DNA of 64,000 bases from Cohaesibacter haloalkalitolerans. GTDB lineage: Bacteria; Pseudomonadota; Alphaproteobacteria; Rhizobiales; Cohaesibacteraceae. The notes under the pieces are model-generated. The model did not search any database and was not told the DNA's origin. It saw only the letters and a list, made by a program, of their open reading frames with translations. Position 1 is the stretch's first letter. The number at the start of each line of letters is the position of its first letter. A program made the translations under genes and the position numbers. The stretch is taken from positions 248,001-312,000 of the forward strand of contig NZ_QNUM01000006.1 in NCBI RefSeq assembly GCF_003574655.1, given 5' to 3'. Shown here piece by piece: positions 17,058 to 25,756 of the stretch.

Positions 17058-18131
17058 ATGAAAATTGTTGAAAGCAGAGCCATCCCGACCCCTTGCCTGA
17101 GCAATCATGCCTCCAACCTCATGGAGCTGGAGAATGGCGATCTCCTGTGCACCTGGTTCGGGGGCAGCATGGAAGGCTCGTCGGACATCAGCATCTATCT
17201 CTCCCGCTTCGACAAGGCGGCCGGTGCCTGGAGCGAAGCGGTCAAGATGAGCGATGACGAGGATCGCTCCGAGCAGAACCCGGCGCTGTTCCGCCATCCA
17301 TCCGGTCAGATCTGGCTGCTTTATACTGCCCAGTTGAAGACCGATCAGGGAACGGCGATTGTCCGCATGCGCCGCTCGGACGATGACGGCACAAACTGGG
17401 GGCCTATCGAGACGCTGTTCGACCGGGAAGGCACCTTCATCCGCCATCCGCCGGTGGTCAACCCGGATGGCAAGCTGTTGCTGCCGATCTGGTTCTCCAG
17501 CATGAAGAACGCCTTTGGTGATGACCGCTCGCTGGTGCAGATCTCCGGGGATGGCGGTGTCAGCTGGGCGCTGCAAGAGGTGCCCCACAGCGAGGGCTGT
17601 GTCCATATGAACATCATGCCCAGTTGCCGGGTGGCCTTCTATCGCCGCCGTCGGGCCGACAATATCTTCCGCTCCGTCTCCAGCGACGGCGGTCTCAACT
17701 GGTCGGTGCCGGAAGCAACACCGCTGCCCAACAACAACTCCTCCATTCAGGCGCTCGAGTGTTCGGATGGTCGTCTGCTGATCATCTACAATCATATCCG
17801 CGCCGCAGGCCGCGACAGCGAAAGCCCGGTGCCACCGTGGGTTCAGGACAAGCAGGCCTTTCTGGCTGAATGCGACGTGACCGAGAACAGTGCCATCTGG
17901 GGCGTGCCACGCAATCCGCTGATCATCGCCAGCTCCATGGATCTCGGCAAGAGCTGGACCGAGGAACTGGTGGTCGAGGAAGACGCCCATCTGCTCTCTG
18001 CCCATGACAAGAAAGGCGCGTTTCGAGGCGACTATTCCTATCCGTCGATCATCGAGACATCCGATGGCCGGTTGCAGATCAGCTACTCCTATCTGCGCGA
18101 CTATATCAAGCATGTCACGCTGACACTGTGA
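17058..18131 (+). CDS. BNR-repeat sialidase-like protein (exo-alpha-sialidase superfamily)
   Basis: Six-bladed beta-propeller protein of 357 aa. Asp-boxes are visible at SDDDGTNW (107-114), SGDGGVSW (163-170) and SSDGGLNW (208-215), with a weaker one, SSMDLGKSW, near 298. Related bacterial sequences are annotated as sialidases or neuraminidases. No signal peptide is present, so it would act in the cytosol on imported material, unlike secreted sialidases. The start at 17058 is chosen over 17001 because family similarity begins with MKIVESRAIPTPCLSNHASN. It lies between the importer and the kinase/aldolase genes, so it probably processes the imported compound. The glycosidase activity is not proven. 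Confidence 0.78.
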   Translation: MKIVESRAIPTPCLSNHASNLMELENGDLLCTWFGGSMEGSSDISIYLSRFDKAAGAWSEAVKMSDDEDRSEQNPALFRHPSGQIWLLYTAQLKTDQGTAIVRMRRSDDDGTNWGPIETLFDREGTFIRHPPVVNPDGKLLLPIWFSSMKNAFGDDRSLVQISGDGGVSWALQEVPHSEGCVHMNIMPSCRVAFYRRRRADNIFRSVSSDGGLNWSVPEATPLPNNNSSIQALECSDGRLLIIYNHIRAAGRDSESPVPPWVQDKQAFLAECDVTENSAIWGVPRNPLIIASSMDLGKSWTEELVVEEDAHLLSAHDKKGAFRGDYSYPSIIETSDGRLQISYSYLRDYIKHVTLTL

Positions 18132-18191
18132 CGCCGCATGGAGGGAGCTGACGCGGCGGGTATCCGGTCGTGTGAGAGGGAACGGAAAGAA

Positions 18192-19496
18192 ATGTGGGGG
18201 GCAATCGTGAAACAGGATCGCAAACTGGCCATCATCGCAGATGACTTCACCGGCGCAGGGGATGCCGGGGTTCATTTCTCCAGCCTGGGCAAGGAGATCA
18301 GGTTGCTTCTCGACTTTTCCTCCCTGCATGTCTCGTCCCTGCCTGACGACAGCCTGTTTGATGGCAACATCTCGATCAATTGCGAAACCCGCTTTCTGGC
18401 GCCGGACAAGGCTGCCAGCGTTGTAGCCGATGTCATCGCCACCTGCCGAAGCCGGGGTTATGATCGCTTCTACAAGAAGATCGACTCCACCATGCGCGGC
18501 AATCCCGGCGCGGAAATCGAGGCGGCCCTGAGGGCAACCGGAAAGGCGGCAGCGCTCATTTGCACGGCCATGCCGGAAACCGGGCGCACCGTTCGCGATG
18601 GCAGGATCTATCTTTCGGATATTCCCCTGCATGAAACCGACATCGGCAAGGACCCCTTCCACCCGCTGGCGAGTTCCGACATCGCCGACATGCTCGCGGA
18701 ACAGACGCGCTTCAAAGCGGCTCGGCTGACCCTGTCCGACATTGCTGCCGGGGATGATGCCCTGATGCAGACCATCAACGCCCATATCGCGGCAGGCTGC
18801 CGGATGCTCATTGCCGATGCTTCCGACGATAGTCATCTTTTCGCACTTGCGCGGGCTGCAATGGCGGTGGATTGCCTGCCGGTCGGCGCCGGTGGCTTTG
18901 CACGGGCCATGGCCAGCTCTCTGTCTCTGGGGGGAAGCTTCGAGCCCGAGACCGAGAGCCCTCAGCTTGAAGGACCGTTGCTCGCCATTGTCGGCAGCCT
19001 TGCAAAATCATCCCAGCGGCAAGCCGATGTGGCGGCCACAGAGGGCGGCTATCGCACATTCTATCTATCGCCGCGTGCCAGCCTTGACGACATCGCCGTG
19101 CTCTGCGCCACCGTATGCGAGACGGAAAAGGCGACACCGGACGCGGTTTTGCTGCGCATCGACAACACCGGGGTTACCCCGCGCATCAGCAAGGAGGAGG
19201 GCGCGCGCATCGCTGCACTCGTCGGCGAGGCAGCTCTGGCGCTTTGCCGGGCCTATCCTTTCAAGACGGTTTTCAGTACTGGCGGTGAAACGGCAATCGC
19301 CGTTGCCAATGCTCTCGGCATTCCGGCGATCGATCTCACCGCCGAACTGTTGCCCGGTGTCGTTCTCGGTGCCTGCTCGTCCGACCGGGTGGGTGTGACC
19401 CGGTTCATCTCGAAGGCAGGGGGCTTTGGTGATGATCGGGTTCTTCTGGATATCAAGACCCATCTGATTTCTCACTCCAAGCAAAGACCGACATGA
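18192..19496 (+). CDS. Four-carbon acid sugar kinase family protein (DUF1537/OtnK-like)
   Basis: ATP-dependent sugar-acid kinase of about 434 aa. The N-terminal domain begins with the hallmark IADDFTGAGDAGVHF, and YDRFYKKIDSTMRGNPG follows. The C-terminal nucleotide-binding domain has VFSTGGETAIAVANALG. Characterised members phosphorylate C4 acids such as erythronate, threonate or 2-oxo-tetronate. Their usual partners (PdxA2, OtnC aldolase) are missing here and a DapA/NanA-type aldolase follows instead, so the substrate may differ. The start is ambiguous: ATG 18192 follows GGAAAG, while GTG 18207 is also possible. The 3' end overlaps the next gene. Confidence 0.85.
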   Translation: MWGAIVKQDRKLAIIADDFTGAGDAGVHFSSLGKEIRLLLDFSSLHVSSLPDDSLFDGNISINCETRFLAPDKAASVVADVIATCRSRGYDRFYKKIDSTMRGNPGAEIEAALRATGKAAALICTAMPETGRTVRDGRIYLSDIPLHETDIGKDPFHPLASSDIADMLAEQTRFKAARLTLSDIAAGDDALMQTINAHIAAGCRMLIADASDDSHLFALARAAMAVDCLPVGAGGFARAMASSLSLGGSFEPETESPQLEGPLLAIVGSLAKSSQRQADVAATEGGYRTFYLSPRASLDDIAVLCATVCETEKATPDAVLLRIDNTGVTPRISKEEGARIAALVGEAALALCRAYPFKTVFSTGGETAIAVANALGIPAIDLTAELLPGVVLGACSSDRVGVTRFISKAGGFGDDRVLLDIKTHLISHSKQRPT

Positions 19497-20443
19497 TGGA
19501 AGATCTCTCGCACATCGCTGTCAGGGCGACCGACAGCACAGAGGAAACCAACAGCGGATCAAGGCAGCTGACGCCCTTTGTTTCTATCGTCACCTGCTTC
19601 AATAGGGATGATACGATCAACTACTCTGCCGTACGCAATCAGGTGCGCCGCCAGATCAGTTTTGGCAACAATATTCTGGTAAGTGACACACTGGGGGATT
19701 TTACCTGTCTGACCCATGCTGAAAAGGTGCGCCTGTGCGCAGAAGTCGTCGAGGAAGCCGACGGGCGGGTGGAGGTCTGGGCCAATATCGGCATGCCGTC
19801 CACCTATCAGGCGATCCTGATCGGGAAGGATATCGCCGAACTCGGCGTTGACGGCATGACGGTTCTGGCGCCCTATTTTGTCGATTGCCCCGATGAGGAT
19901 GTCGTCCTGCATTACAACAAGGTCGCCGACAGTCTGGAAGTGCCGATCTGTCTTTACAACGCACCCGCGCTCACCATGCGGGCGCTATCGCTCGATGTTG
20001 TCCGCACACTCGCGGCGCATGACAATATTGTCGGCATCAAGGACGACGGCGCGGACCGGGAGCGGATGCTCGCCTATCTGGCCTTCGTTCGCAGCCGTCG
20101 TGACTTCGCGCTCTACGCTGGTAACGACACCCTGATCCTTGAGGCGCTGATGCATGGTGCCGCAGGCTGCATGTCGGATCTTGGCAACATATTGCCCCGA
20201 ACACTCAACACCCTGTGCCTGATGTTTGCCAACGGCAGCAACCGGGAAGCCGCCAAATGGCAGGCGCTGTTGGGGGAACTCCATGGGGATCTGTCGTCTC
20301 TTGGCAATCTGCCCATGCGGATCAAGCAGTTGCTGTATCTCATGGACAACAGCGTCGGAACCGGCAGACAGCCGAGCCCCAGACCGACCGATGATGAGGA
20401 AAAGCGCCTGTCGGCGTTGATCGAGAAATATCAGATCTTCTGA
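19493..20443 (+). CDS. Dihydrodipicolinate synthase / N-acetylneuraminate lyase family aldolase
   Basis: Class I pyruvate-type aldolase/lyase of 316 aa with a TIM-barrel fold. The Schiff-base lysine is Lys183 in GIKDDG, and YNAP carries the family tyrosine near residue 155. The usual GTTGE pyruvate-binding motif is replaced by SDTLGDF near residue 64, so it is divergent from true DapA and NanA. Its start overlaps the stop of the sugar-acid kinase gene (ATGATGG at 19493), so the two are translationally coupled. It probably cleaves or dehydrates the product of the pathway served by the ABC importer. It is the last gene of the operon, before a hairpin at 20463-20486. Confidence 0.85.
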   Translation: MMEDLSHIAVRATDSTEETNSGSRQLTPFVSIVTCFNRDDTINYSAVRNQVRRQISFGNNILVSDTLGDFTCLTHAEKVRLCAEVVEEADGRVEVWANIGMPSTYQAILIGKDIAELGVDGMTVLAPYFVDCPDEDVVLHYNKVADSLEVPICLYNAPALTMRALSLDVVRTLAAHDNIVGIKDDGADRERMLAYLAFVRSRRDFALYAGNDTLILEALMHGAAGCMSDLGNILPRTLNTLCLMFANGSNREAAKWQALLGELHGDLSSLGNLPMRIKQLLYLMDNSVGTGRQPSPRPTDDEEKRLSALIEKYQIF

Positions 20444-20462
20444 TTTGGCTGAAAGTCATTGA

Positions 20463-20486
20463 GGCTCCGGAGGAAACCCCGGAGCC
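20463..20486. terminator. Hairpin between convergent genes (weak terminator)
   Basis: Perfect 8-bp arms GGCTCCGG and CCGGAGCC around an 8-nt loop. It sits between the aldolase stop and the end of the convergent ligase gene. No U-run follows on either strand, so efficiency is doubtful. Confidence 0.5.
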
Positions 20487-20540
20487 CAAAGGCTGGTCCC
20501 ATCTGGTCCAATCGTGTCTCCGTGGGCCAGCCGCAACAGT

Positions 20541-22487
20541 CTACTTGCTGGCTTGACCGATGCGGCTCACCAGAACCGCCATCAGGCGCTGATAGAGGTC
20601 GGGCCCCAGCACATCATCCTCGATGCCGTAGTCGATACTCGGGTTGTCGTTGATCTCGATGATGCATGGTCCTTTCGGCGTTTCCTTGATGTCCACACCA
20701 TAGAAGCCATTGCCGATGAGGCGGGTGCCGCGGATGGCCGTTTCGACCACCTCTGGCGGCACGGCGGAAATGGGCATGGTTTCTGAATCTCCGGACTGGA
20801 TCGAGCCGTCGGTCTCGTATTCGTAGATTTTCCAGTTGCCGCTGACCATGTAATATTTGCAGGCATAAAGCGCCTCGCCATCAAGCACGCCAATGCGCCA
20901 GTCAAAGTCGGTCGGCATGAACTCCTGAATCATCAACAGGTCCGTCTTGCGGAACAGCGACTTGCTGAGGTCGTTGAGCTCTTCGCGGCTGGAAACCTTG
21001 TGAACCCCTTTCGAGAAGCAGCCATCCGGGATCTTCAGGATGCCGGGGAATTCGAACGAGGCAGCCAGCTCCTTGAGCCGCGGCTTGTCAAAGATCGTGG
21101 TTTGCGGTGTCAGGATCCTGTTCGACTTGAGCAACTCGGCCAGATAGATCTTGTTGGTGCAGCACAGGATCGAATGCGGATCATCAATCACCGGCATGCC
21201 TTCACGCTGGGCCCGTTTGGCAAAGCGATAGGTGTGGTGGTTGAGCGCCGTCGTTTCGCGAATGAACAGGGCGTCGAACTCCAGCAGCCGTCCGAAATCC
21301 TTTGCGGTGATGAATTCTGCCCGCGCATCCACCTTCTCCGCTGCGGCGGCGAAGGCTTCCAGTGCCTTGGCATCGCTCGGAGGGCTCTCTTCATCCGGGT
21401 TGGCCAGAATGGCCACGACGGCGGAAGGCAGCTTCTTGATCGATGGCTTGGGCAGGCTGCCCTTGAGGAAGGCCTTGAGGGCGGCTTGGAAGCGTGGTTG
21501 CTCCTCTTCGGTCAGTTTGTGAATGGCAACCGCCTCGATTTCCTTGATCTTGAACTTCGGCTCGGCCTGCAGGTTGATGCGGATGATCGGGCAACGGAAC
21601 AGATCGAAGGCCTTCTTGCCAACCTCGCGGAACCGACGGTCGGCAGTGCGGCCGAAATAGACATCGATGGCAGCCGGGAAATTCTTGTCCTGCATGCTGT
21701 CGAGCATGTGGTCAAGACGCAGCAGCGCCTGCCGGTGGATGCGCTTCCAGTTGATATCGAGCAGGGCGTCCGCTTCCGGCAGGCAGCGTTCCTTGCGCGC
21801 TTCAGCCAACAGGCTGCAATAATAGCCGAGCGACAGCGGCTCGTAGGAGCGCGACAGGTTGATGACGCGGCGTCCGGGAACCCCATGTTCAAGGGCAAGA
21901 TACTGGCGGACCGTCATCACCAGCGAGCCATTCGGCGGGGTTTCCAGATCGGCGAGGTGATCAACCAGAATGATCGGCAGGCGGGTACGGTTCGCCGGTT
22001 TGGAGCCTTGCGGCAGATGGTCGAGAATGCGCACGAGGCGAAGGCCGTCGGCTCCGTCTTCATAGTAGCCCGGCAAGGCTTCTTCCGGCACAAAACCATA
22101 GCGCTGATAAAGGCTGATGGCCTTGCTGTTGTCTGCCCGCACTTCCAGTGAGAGGCGGTCGCATTGCAGTTCCTTGGCAATCGCCTCCGAGCCACCCAGC
22201 AGCTGCGAGCCGACCCCGCGTCCCCGGGCATCCGGTTCGACCGCGATAGAATAGAGACGCGCAACGGAAGTGCTCTGGCGCATCAGGATCAGCGCATAGC
22301 CGAGTAGATTGGCTTCTTCGTCAACGGCCACGATCAGGCGCGCCGTATCCGTCTTGATGAAGGAGGAGAAGGAGCGGCGGTTGATGATGTCCGTTGAAAA
22401 ACACCGTTCTTCAAGGGCAACGAGCTGTTGCAGGTCATCCATGTTCGCAGGGCGAATAAGGATCTGGGTAAGGGAATGAGATGCCAT
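20541..22487 (-). CDS. GNAT acetyltransferase - RLAN - RimK-type ATP-grasp fusion protein
   Basis: A 648-aa multidomain enzyme. Residues about 8-150 form a GNAT N-acetyltransferase with the acetyl-CoA motif VEPDARGRGVGSQLL and SLYQRYGFV. Residues about 165-370 match the RLAN domain found before some RimK enzymes (ILVDHLADLETPPNGSLVMT). Residues about 400-645 form an ATP-grasp ligase with LKIPDGCFSKGV, MIQEFMPTDFDWRIGVLDG and the Mg-binding IEINDNPSID. The architecture predicts amide or peptide bond formation on an amino-acid or peptide substrate plus N-acetylation. No precursor peptide or partner ligase is adjacent. The start at 22487 is chosen because AGAGGG precedes it; the frame extends to 22574. 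Confidence 0.85.
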   Translation of the reverse strand: MASHSLTQILIRPANMDDLQQLVALEERCFSTDIINRRSFSSFIKTDTARLIVAVDEEANLLGYALILMRQSTSVARLYSIAVEPDARGRGVGSQLLGGSEAIAKELQCDRLSLEVRADNSKAISLYQRYGFVPEEALPGYYEDGADGLRLVRILDHLPQGSKPANRTRLPIILVDHLADLETPPNGSLVMTVRQYLALEHGVPGRRVINLSRSYEPLSLGYYCSLLAEARKERCLPEADALLDINWKRIHRQALLRLDHMLDSMQDKNFPAAIDVYFGRTADRRFREVGKKAFDLFRCPIIRINLQAEPKFKIKEIEAVAIHKLTEEEQPRFQAALKAFLKGSLPKPSIKKLPSAVVAILANPDEESPPSDAKALEAFAAAAEKVDARAEFITAKDFGRLLEFDALFIRETTALNHHTYRFAKRAQREGMPVIDDPHSILCCTNKIYLAELLKSNRILTPQTTIFDKPRLKELAASFEFPGILKIPDGCFSKGVHKVSSREELNDLSKSLFRKTDLLMIQEFMPTDFDWRIGVLDGEALYACKYYMVSGNWKIYEYETDGSIQSGDSETMPISAVPPEVVETAIRGTRLIGNGFYGVDIKETPKGPCIIEINDNPSIDYGIEDDVLGPDLYQRLMAVLVSRIGQASK

Positions 22488-22879
22488 GGAATGCCCTCTC
22501 AAAGACGGTTGAAAAGGAGCCCACGCAATCATGCCTTGAGGCAGGTGGGGGCGAAGGGTCGTATATACCTGCAAAGGTGGTTTGGATACTCAAAATTGCA
22601 AGCGCCAAACGAATTTATGAGAGCCTATCATACAGGCTTTTCCACAGATGCCAAAGCCTCGGCAAGCAAGCCTGATCATGGGCCCGCAACCCGCGCAGGA
22701 ATTGCTCCATTCTGCCGCATTGACAAAGCCGAATGCAGGCGCTGAAACAGTGTAAATGCGACAGTTTGGCTCAGCTTCTACCGCAAGATTGCTGCCAGAG
22801 GCCCTGGTCAGGAGCGGGTGTCTGGGGAGGACTTTCGGCCACCAGCATCTGTCGGGATGCGCCTTGCGACTTTGCGTGA
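22488..22879. other. Intergenic region between the ligase and TetR genes
   Basis: A 392-bp gap between two minus-strand genes. I see no convincing coding region, tRNA or strong terminator in it. It must contain the promoter and leader of the GNAT-RLAN-RimK gene and the 3' end of the TetR transcript. Confidence 0.5.
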
Positions 22880-23566
22880 TCAGGTTTTCGGCCTAACCGA
22901 AGAGATGACACAGTCCACGATGTGGTCACGCAGGGCGATCTGCCCCTCTTCGGTGAACAGGTCGTTGCCGAAGATGTTGGAAAAGGTCGCCCGGTTTGAG
23001 ACATTGAAAAAGGACAGGGCACTGATCTCCCAGTGCAGCTCGAGAGGTGAAAGGCCCGCCCGGAAGACGCCGTCCTTCTCTCCCGCAGCACAGATTCGGC
23101 TGAGCTGTTTGATGACTTTTGTGTTGGTCATGTGCAGTGACGAGCTTTGCCGCATGTATTGTCCGTTTAGGATATTCTCGTTCATGACGAGGCGGATGAA
23201 ATCCTCATTGCGCCGATGGTGATCGAAGGTGAATTCTACAAGTTTTACAAGAGCATCAAGTGGAGGAAGGCCATCAAGATTGAGCTCTTCCTCAGCCTCG
23301 CGGACGCTTCGGTAGGCCTCTTCCAGCACTGCGCGATAAAGCCCTTCCTTGTCGCCGAAATAATAGAAGATCATGCGGCGTGACGTCTGGATCCTGTCGG
23401 CAATATCCTTGACGCGCGTACCTGCCAGACCGTTCTTGGCGAACTCTGACGTCGCTTCGCGCAGGATATCGGCGCGGACGGCTTCGGGATCCTGCTTCCA
23501 CGAGCGGATGCGATTCTGCGTTTGGTGCGCTGTGTCTGCCATGGTCTTTTTCAGCTTCGACTTCAT
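22880..23566 (-). CDS. TetR-family transcriptional regulator of the quinate/shikimate locus
   Basis: Regulator of about 228 aa. The N-terminal TetR helix-turn-helix is clear (GTRVKDIADRIQTSRRMIFYYFGDKEGLYRAV, split over residues about 44-75). The C-terminal ligand domain has HRRNEDFIRLVMNENILNGQYMR. It is divergent from the shikimate/quinate dehydrogenase and TRAP genes, so it probably controls them in response to an aromatic or hydroaromatic acid. The start is uncertain (23566, 23542 or 23599 are all possible and none has a strong ribosome site). A dyad at 23664-23689 in the divergent promoter is a candidate operator, and a related half-site precedes quiC. Confidence 0.88.
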   Translation of the reverse strand: MKSKLKKTMADTAHQTQNRIRSWKQDPEAVRADILREATSEFAKNGLAGTRVKDIADRIQTSRRMIFYYFGDKEGLYRAVLEEAYRSVREAEEELNLDGLPPLDALVKLVEFTFDHHRRNEDFIRLVMNENILNGQYMRQSSSLHMTNTKVIKQLSRICAAGEKDGVFRAGLSPLELHWEISALSFFNVSNRATFSNIFGNDLFTEEGQIALRDHIVDCVISSVRPKT

Positions 23567-23663
23567 CGTTTGGTCGCTAACTATTGTTGATCTCGTCAAA
23601 AATGTCCACCCGTCCGGCTGTCAACTAAAGGGGGGTTGACGAAATTATCCGCTTGGAACAAAG

Positions 23664-23689
23664 TGTGCCATAATTAACCGAATGGTACA
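23664..23689. promoter_or_regulatory. Dyad in the TetR / dehydrogenase divergent promoter, candidate operator
   Basis: TGTGCCAT-N10-ATGGTACA is an inverted repeat with one mismatch. It lies 45 bp upstream of the dehydrogenase start and about 100 bp from the TetR start. The half-site TGGTACA recurs in the palindrome before quiC at 33841-33860. Binding by the TetR protein is inferred. Confidence 0.5.
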
Positions 23690-23733
23690 ATGCAGTGTCA
23701 TCCTGCCTGGCGGGATGAAAAGGGAGGAACTGC

Positions 23734-24627
23734 ATGATGCAAGGCAAACACACCGCCGTCATTCCGGAGCGCGTCAATATCGGGCTGATCGGTTGTGGTA
23801 TAGGCAAGTCTCGAACCCCGGCCATGCACATGGCAGAGGCGAAGGCGCAGGGGTTTGACTGCGACTACAGTCTGCTCGACATGGATGACGAGAGCCGTGC
23901 CGGTCTCTCTCTGGCCAACATGCTCGACCTTGTCGAGAAAGCTGGCTTTGCCGGTGTGAACGTGACCTATCCCTACAAGATGAAGGTCATATCTCATCTC
24001 GACGAGCTTTCAGACAACGCCCGCATGGTGGGAGCGGTCAACACCGTGGTGTTCAGGGATGGCAAGCGCATAGGCCACAACACCGATCTTTGGGGGTTTT
24101 CCGAAAGCTTCCGTCGCGGTCTGGTCGGGGCAAACTGGGATGACGTGCTGTTGATCGGTGCCGGTGGCGCCGGAGTTGCAGTCGCCCATGCACTGGTACA
24201 ATGTGGTGTAAAGACCCTGTCCATCCACGACATGGATCTTGGCAGGGCGGATGATCTGGTGGATCATCTCAAAAGGACGTGGCCGGATATGAACGCCCAT
24301 GCGGTGGCTTCCCTGGACGGGCTGTTTTCTTCAAAGCGCCCTGATGGTGTGGTCAATGCCACCCCGATGGGCATGGCCAAGCTGCCCGGATCGGCTATGC
24401 CGGTCGACTATCTGAATGACCAGATGTGGGTGGCCGATATTGTTTATTTTCCGCTGGAAACCCAGCTTCTCAAGGACGCGCGTGCCTGCGGTTGCCGCAC
24501 ACTGCCCGGGTCGGGAATGGCTGTTTTCCAGGCAGTGCGCGCCTTTGAACTTTTCACGGGCCTGCCCGCAGATCCCGCAAGGATGAAGGAGACGTTCGAT
24601 ACGTTTGATTTAATACCGAGCAATTGA
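23734..24627 (+). CDS. Shikimate/quinate dehydrogenase family protein (AroE-like)
   Basis: NAD(P)-dependent dehydrogenase of 297 aa, predicted to oxidise quinate to 3-dehydroquinate and/or shikimate to 3-dehydroshikimate. Substrate and catalytic residues are visible: GKSRTPAMH (about 24-32), NVTYPYK (76-82, catalytic Lys82) and GHNTDLWG (114-121, Asp118). The nucleotide loop is IGAGGAGVAVAHAL. The KSRTP form is typical of catabolic quinate/shikimate dehydrogenases, while biosynthetic AroE usually has SxSPxxHN. It leads an operon with a TRAP transporter and is divergent from TetR; quiC lies 9 kb downstream. A strong ribosome site (GGGAGG) precedes the double ATG. Confidence 0.88.
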   Translation: MMQGKHTAVIPERVNIGLIGCGIGKSRTPAMHMAEAKAQGFDCDYSLLDMDDESRAGLSLANMLDLVEKAGFAGVNVTYPYKMKVISHLDELSDNARMVGAVNTVVFRDGKRIGHNTDLWGFSESFRRGLVGANWDDVLLIGAGGAGVAVAHALVQCGVKTLSIHDMDLGRADDLVDHLKRTWPDMNAHAVASLDGLFSSKRPDGVVNATPMGMAKLPGSAMPVDYLNDQMWVADIVYFPLETQLLKDARACGCRTLPGSGMAVFQAVRAFELFTGLPADPARMKETFDTFDLIPSN

Positions 24628-24657
24628 TGCTGAACGCTTATTAGGGAGGAGAATAAT

Positions 24658-25668
24658 ATGACGTTCAAAATTGGAAGGAAGCTTGTTACTGCTGCTGTGA
24701 TCTCACTTGGTCTGGCATCCGTCGCAAGCGCACAAACAATACGCCTGGCTCACGTAGATCCTGATGAATGGACAGCCTCGAAGAAGGGTGCAGCTGCGCA
24801 TATTTTCAAGAATATCGTTGAAGGCGAAACAGGCCTCAAGGTCGAACTGTTCCCGGCCGGATCGCTGGGCAACGAGACCGAACTGGTCGGACAGGCTCAG
24901 GAAAACCTCACGCAGGTGGTTCTGGTTTCCGGTGCGATGTCCAAGATCTGCCCGGCGGCAGGTGTTCTGGACATTCCCTACACCTTCTCGTCGGCACCCG
25001 TCGCCTGGACCGTTCTGGACGGCGAATTCGGCAAGGCTCTGGCTGAGCATTGTCTCGAAAAGACCGGCCTTCGCACGCTTGCCTATGGCGAAACCGGCTT
25101 CCGCAACTTCACCAACGGCACCCGCGAAATTCGCAAGCCTGAGGACATGAAGGGCCTGAAATTCCGAGTCCAGCCAATTCCGCTCTATGTGGAAATGGTC
25201 AAGGGCCTTGGTGGCGAACCGACCCCGATTGCCTGGACGGAACTGCCAAACGCCCTGTCGACCGGTGTGGTTGACGGACAGGAAAACCCGGTTGGCGTGA
25301 TCTATAACAACGGTCTGCACAAGCTGCAGAAATACATGACCCTTGATGGCCACGTCTATGGGGCAGACTTCATTCTGATTTCCGATGAATTCTACCAGAG
25401 CCTCAGCCCTGCAGAACAGCAGGTCGTGACCAAGGCTGCCAAGGTTGCAGGCACCATGGGCCGCGCGATCCAGCAGTGGGGCACCGCCGAGGGCGTCAAC
25501 AAGGTGCAGCAGGAAGGCATGCAGGTCTATTCGCCGACCGCTGAAGAAATCGCTGCCTTTGCCGCCAAGGCTCAGCCAGCCGTTGTCGACTATCTGCGCA
25601 AGGAACTCGGCTCGGATGCCGAGTGGATCGATCGCCTCCAGAAGGCGGTTGATGAAGCATCCAAATAG
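24658..25668 (+). CDS. dctP: TRAP transporter substrate-binding protein (DctP), quinate/shikimate locus
   Basis: Periplasmic receptor of 336 aa with a signal peptide ending near ASA (residues 21-24). The binding-Arg segment is LKFRVQPIPLYVEM near residue 165, and the family motif VVDGQENP follows near residue 205. The ligand is inferred to be quinate, shikimate or a dehydro-derivative from the upstream dehydrogenase and downstream quiC. A GC-rich hairpin with a U-tract directly after the gene probably attenuates read-through into the permease genes, giving more receptor than permease. The ribosome site GGGAGGAG lies before the ATG. Confidence 0.92.
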   Translation: MTFKIGRKLVTAAVISLGLASVASAQTIRLAHVDPDEWTASKKGAAAHIFKNIVEGETGLKVELFPAGSLGNETELVGQAQENLTQVVLVSGAMSKICPAAGVLDIPYTFSSAPVAWTVLDGEFGKALAEHCLEKTGLRTLAYGETGFRNFTNGTREIRKPEDMKGLKFRVQPIPLYVEMVKGLGGEPTPIAWTELPNALSTGVVDGQENPVGVIYNNGLHKLQKYMTLDGHVYGADFILISDEFYQSLSPAEQQVVTKAAKVAGTMGRAIQQWGTAEGVNKVQQEGMQVYSPTAEEIAAFAAKAQPAVVDYLRKELGSDAEWIDRLQKAVDEASK

Positions 25669-25683
25669 GTAACTTTCCAGGTT

Positions 25684-25716
25684 GCCGGAGGTGGGGCCCC
25701 CTGCCTCCGGCCTTTT
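25684..25716 (+). terminator. Intra-operon attenuator after dctP
   Basis: Arms GCCGGAGG (25684-25691) and CCTCCGGC (25704-25711) are followed by C and TTTT. It sits between the receptor and small permease genes of one TRAP operon, where partial termination would adjust stoichiometry. Confidence 0.7.
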
Positions 25717-25756
25717 GTCCCAAAACAACAAGGCCAATAAGCAAGGAATACCTGTT

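Noticed and set aside
17034-18836. 600-codon open frame antisense to the sialidase-like and kinase genes
   Set aside because: It spans two real genes on the other strand and has shadow-type composition.
22488-22879. Search for a small gene or RNA in the 392-bp gap
   Set aside because: Short open frames lack ribosome sites and family resemblance, and no strong structured RNA or tRNA was seen.
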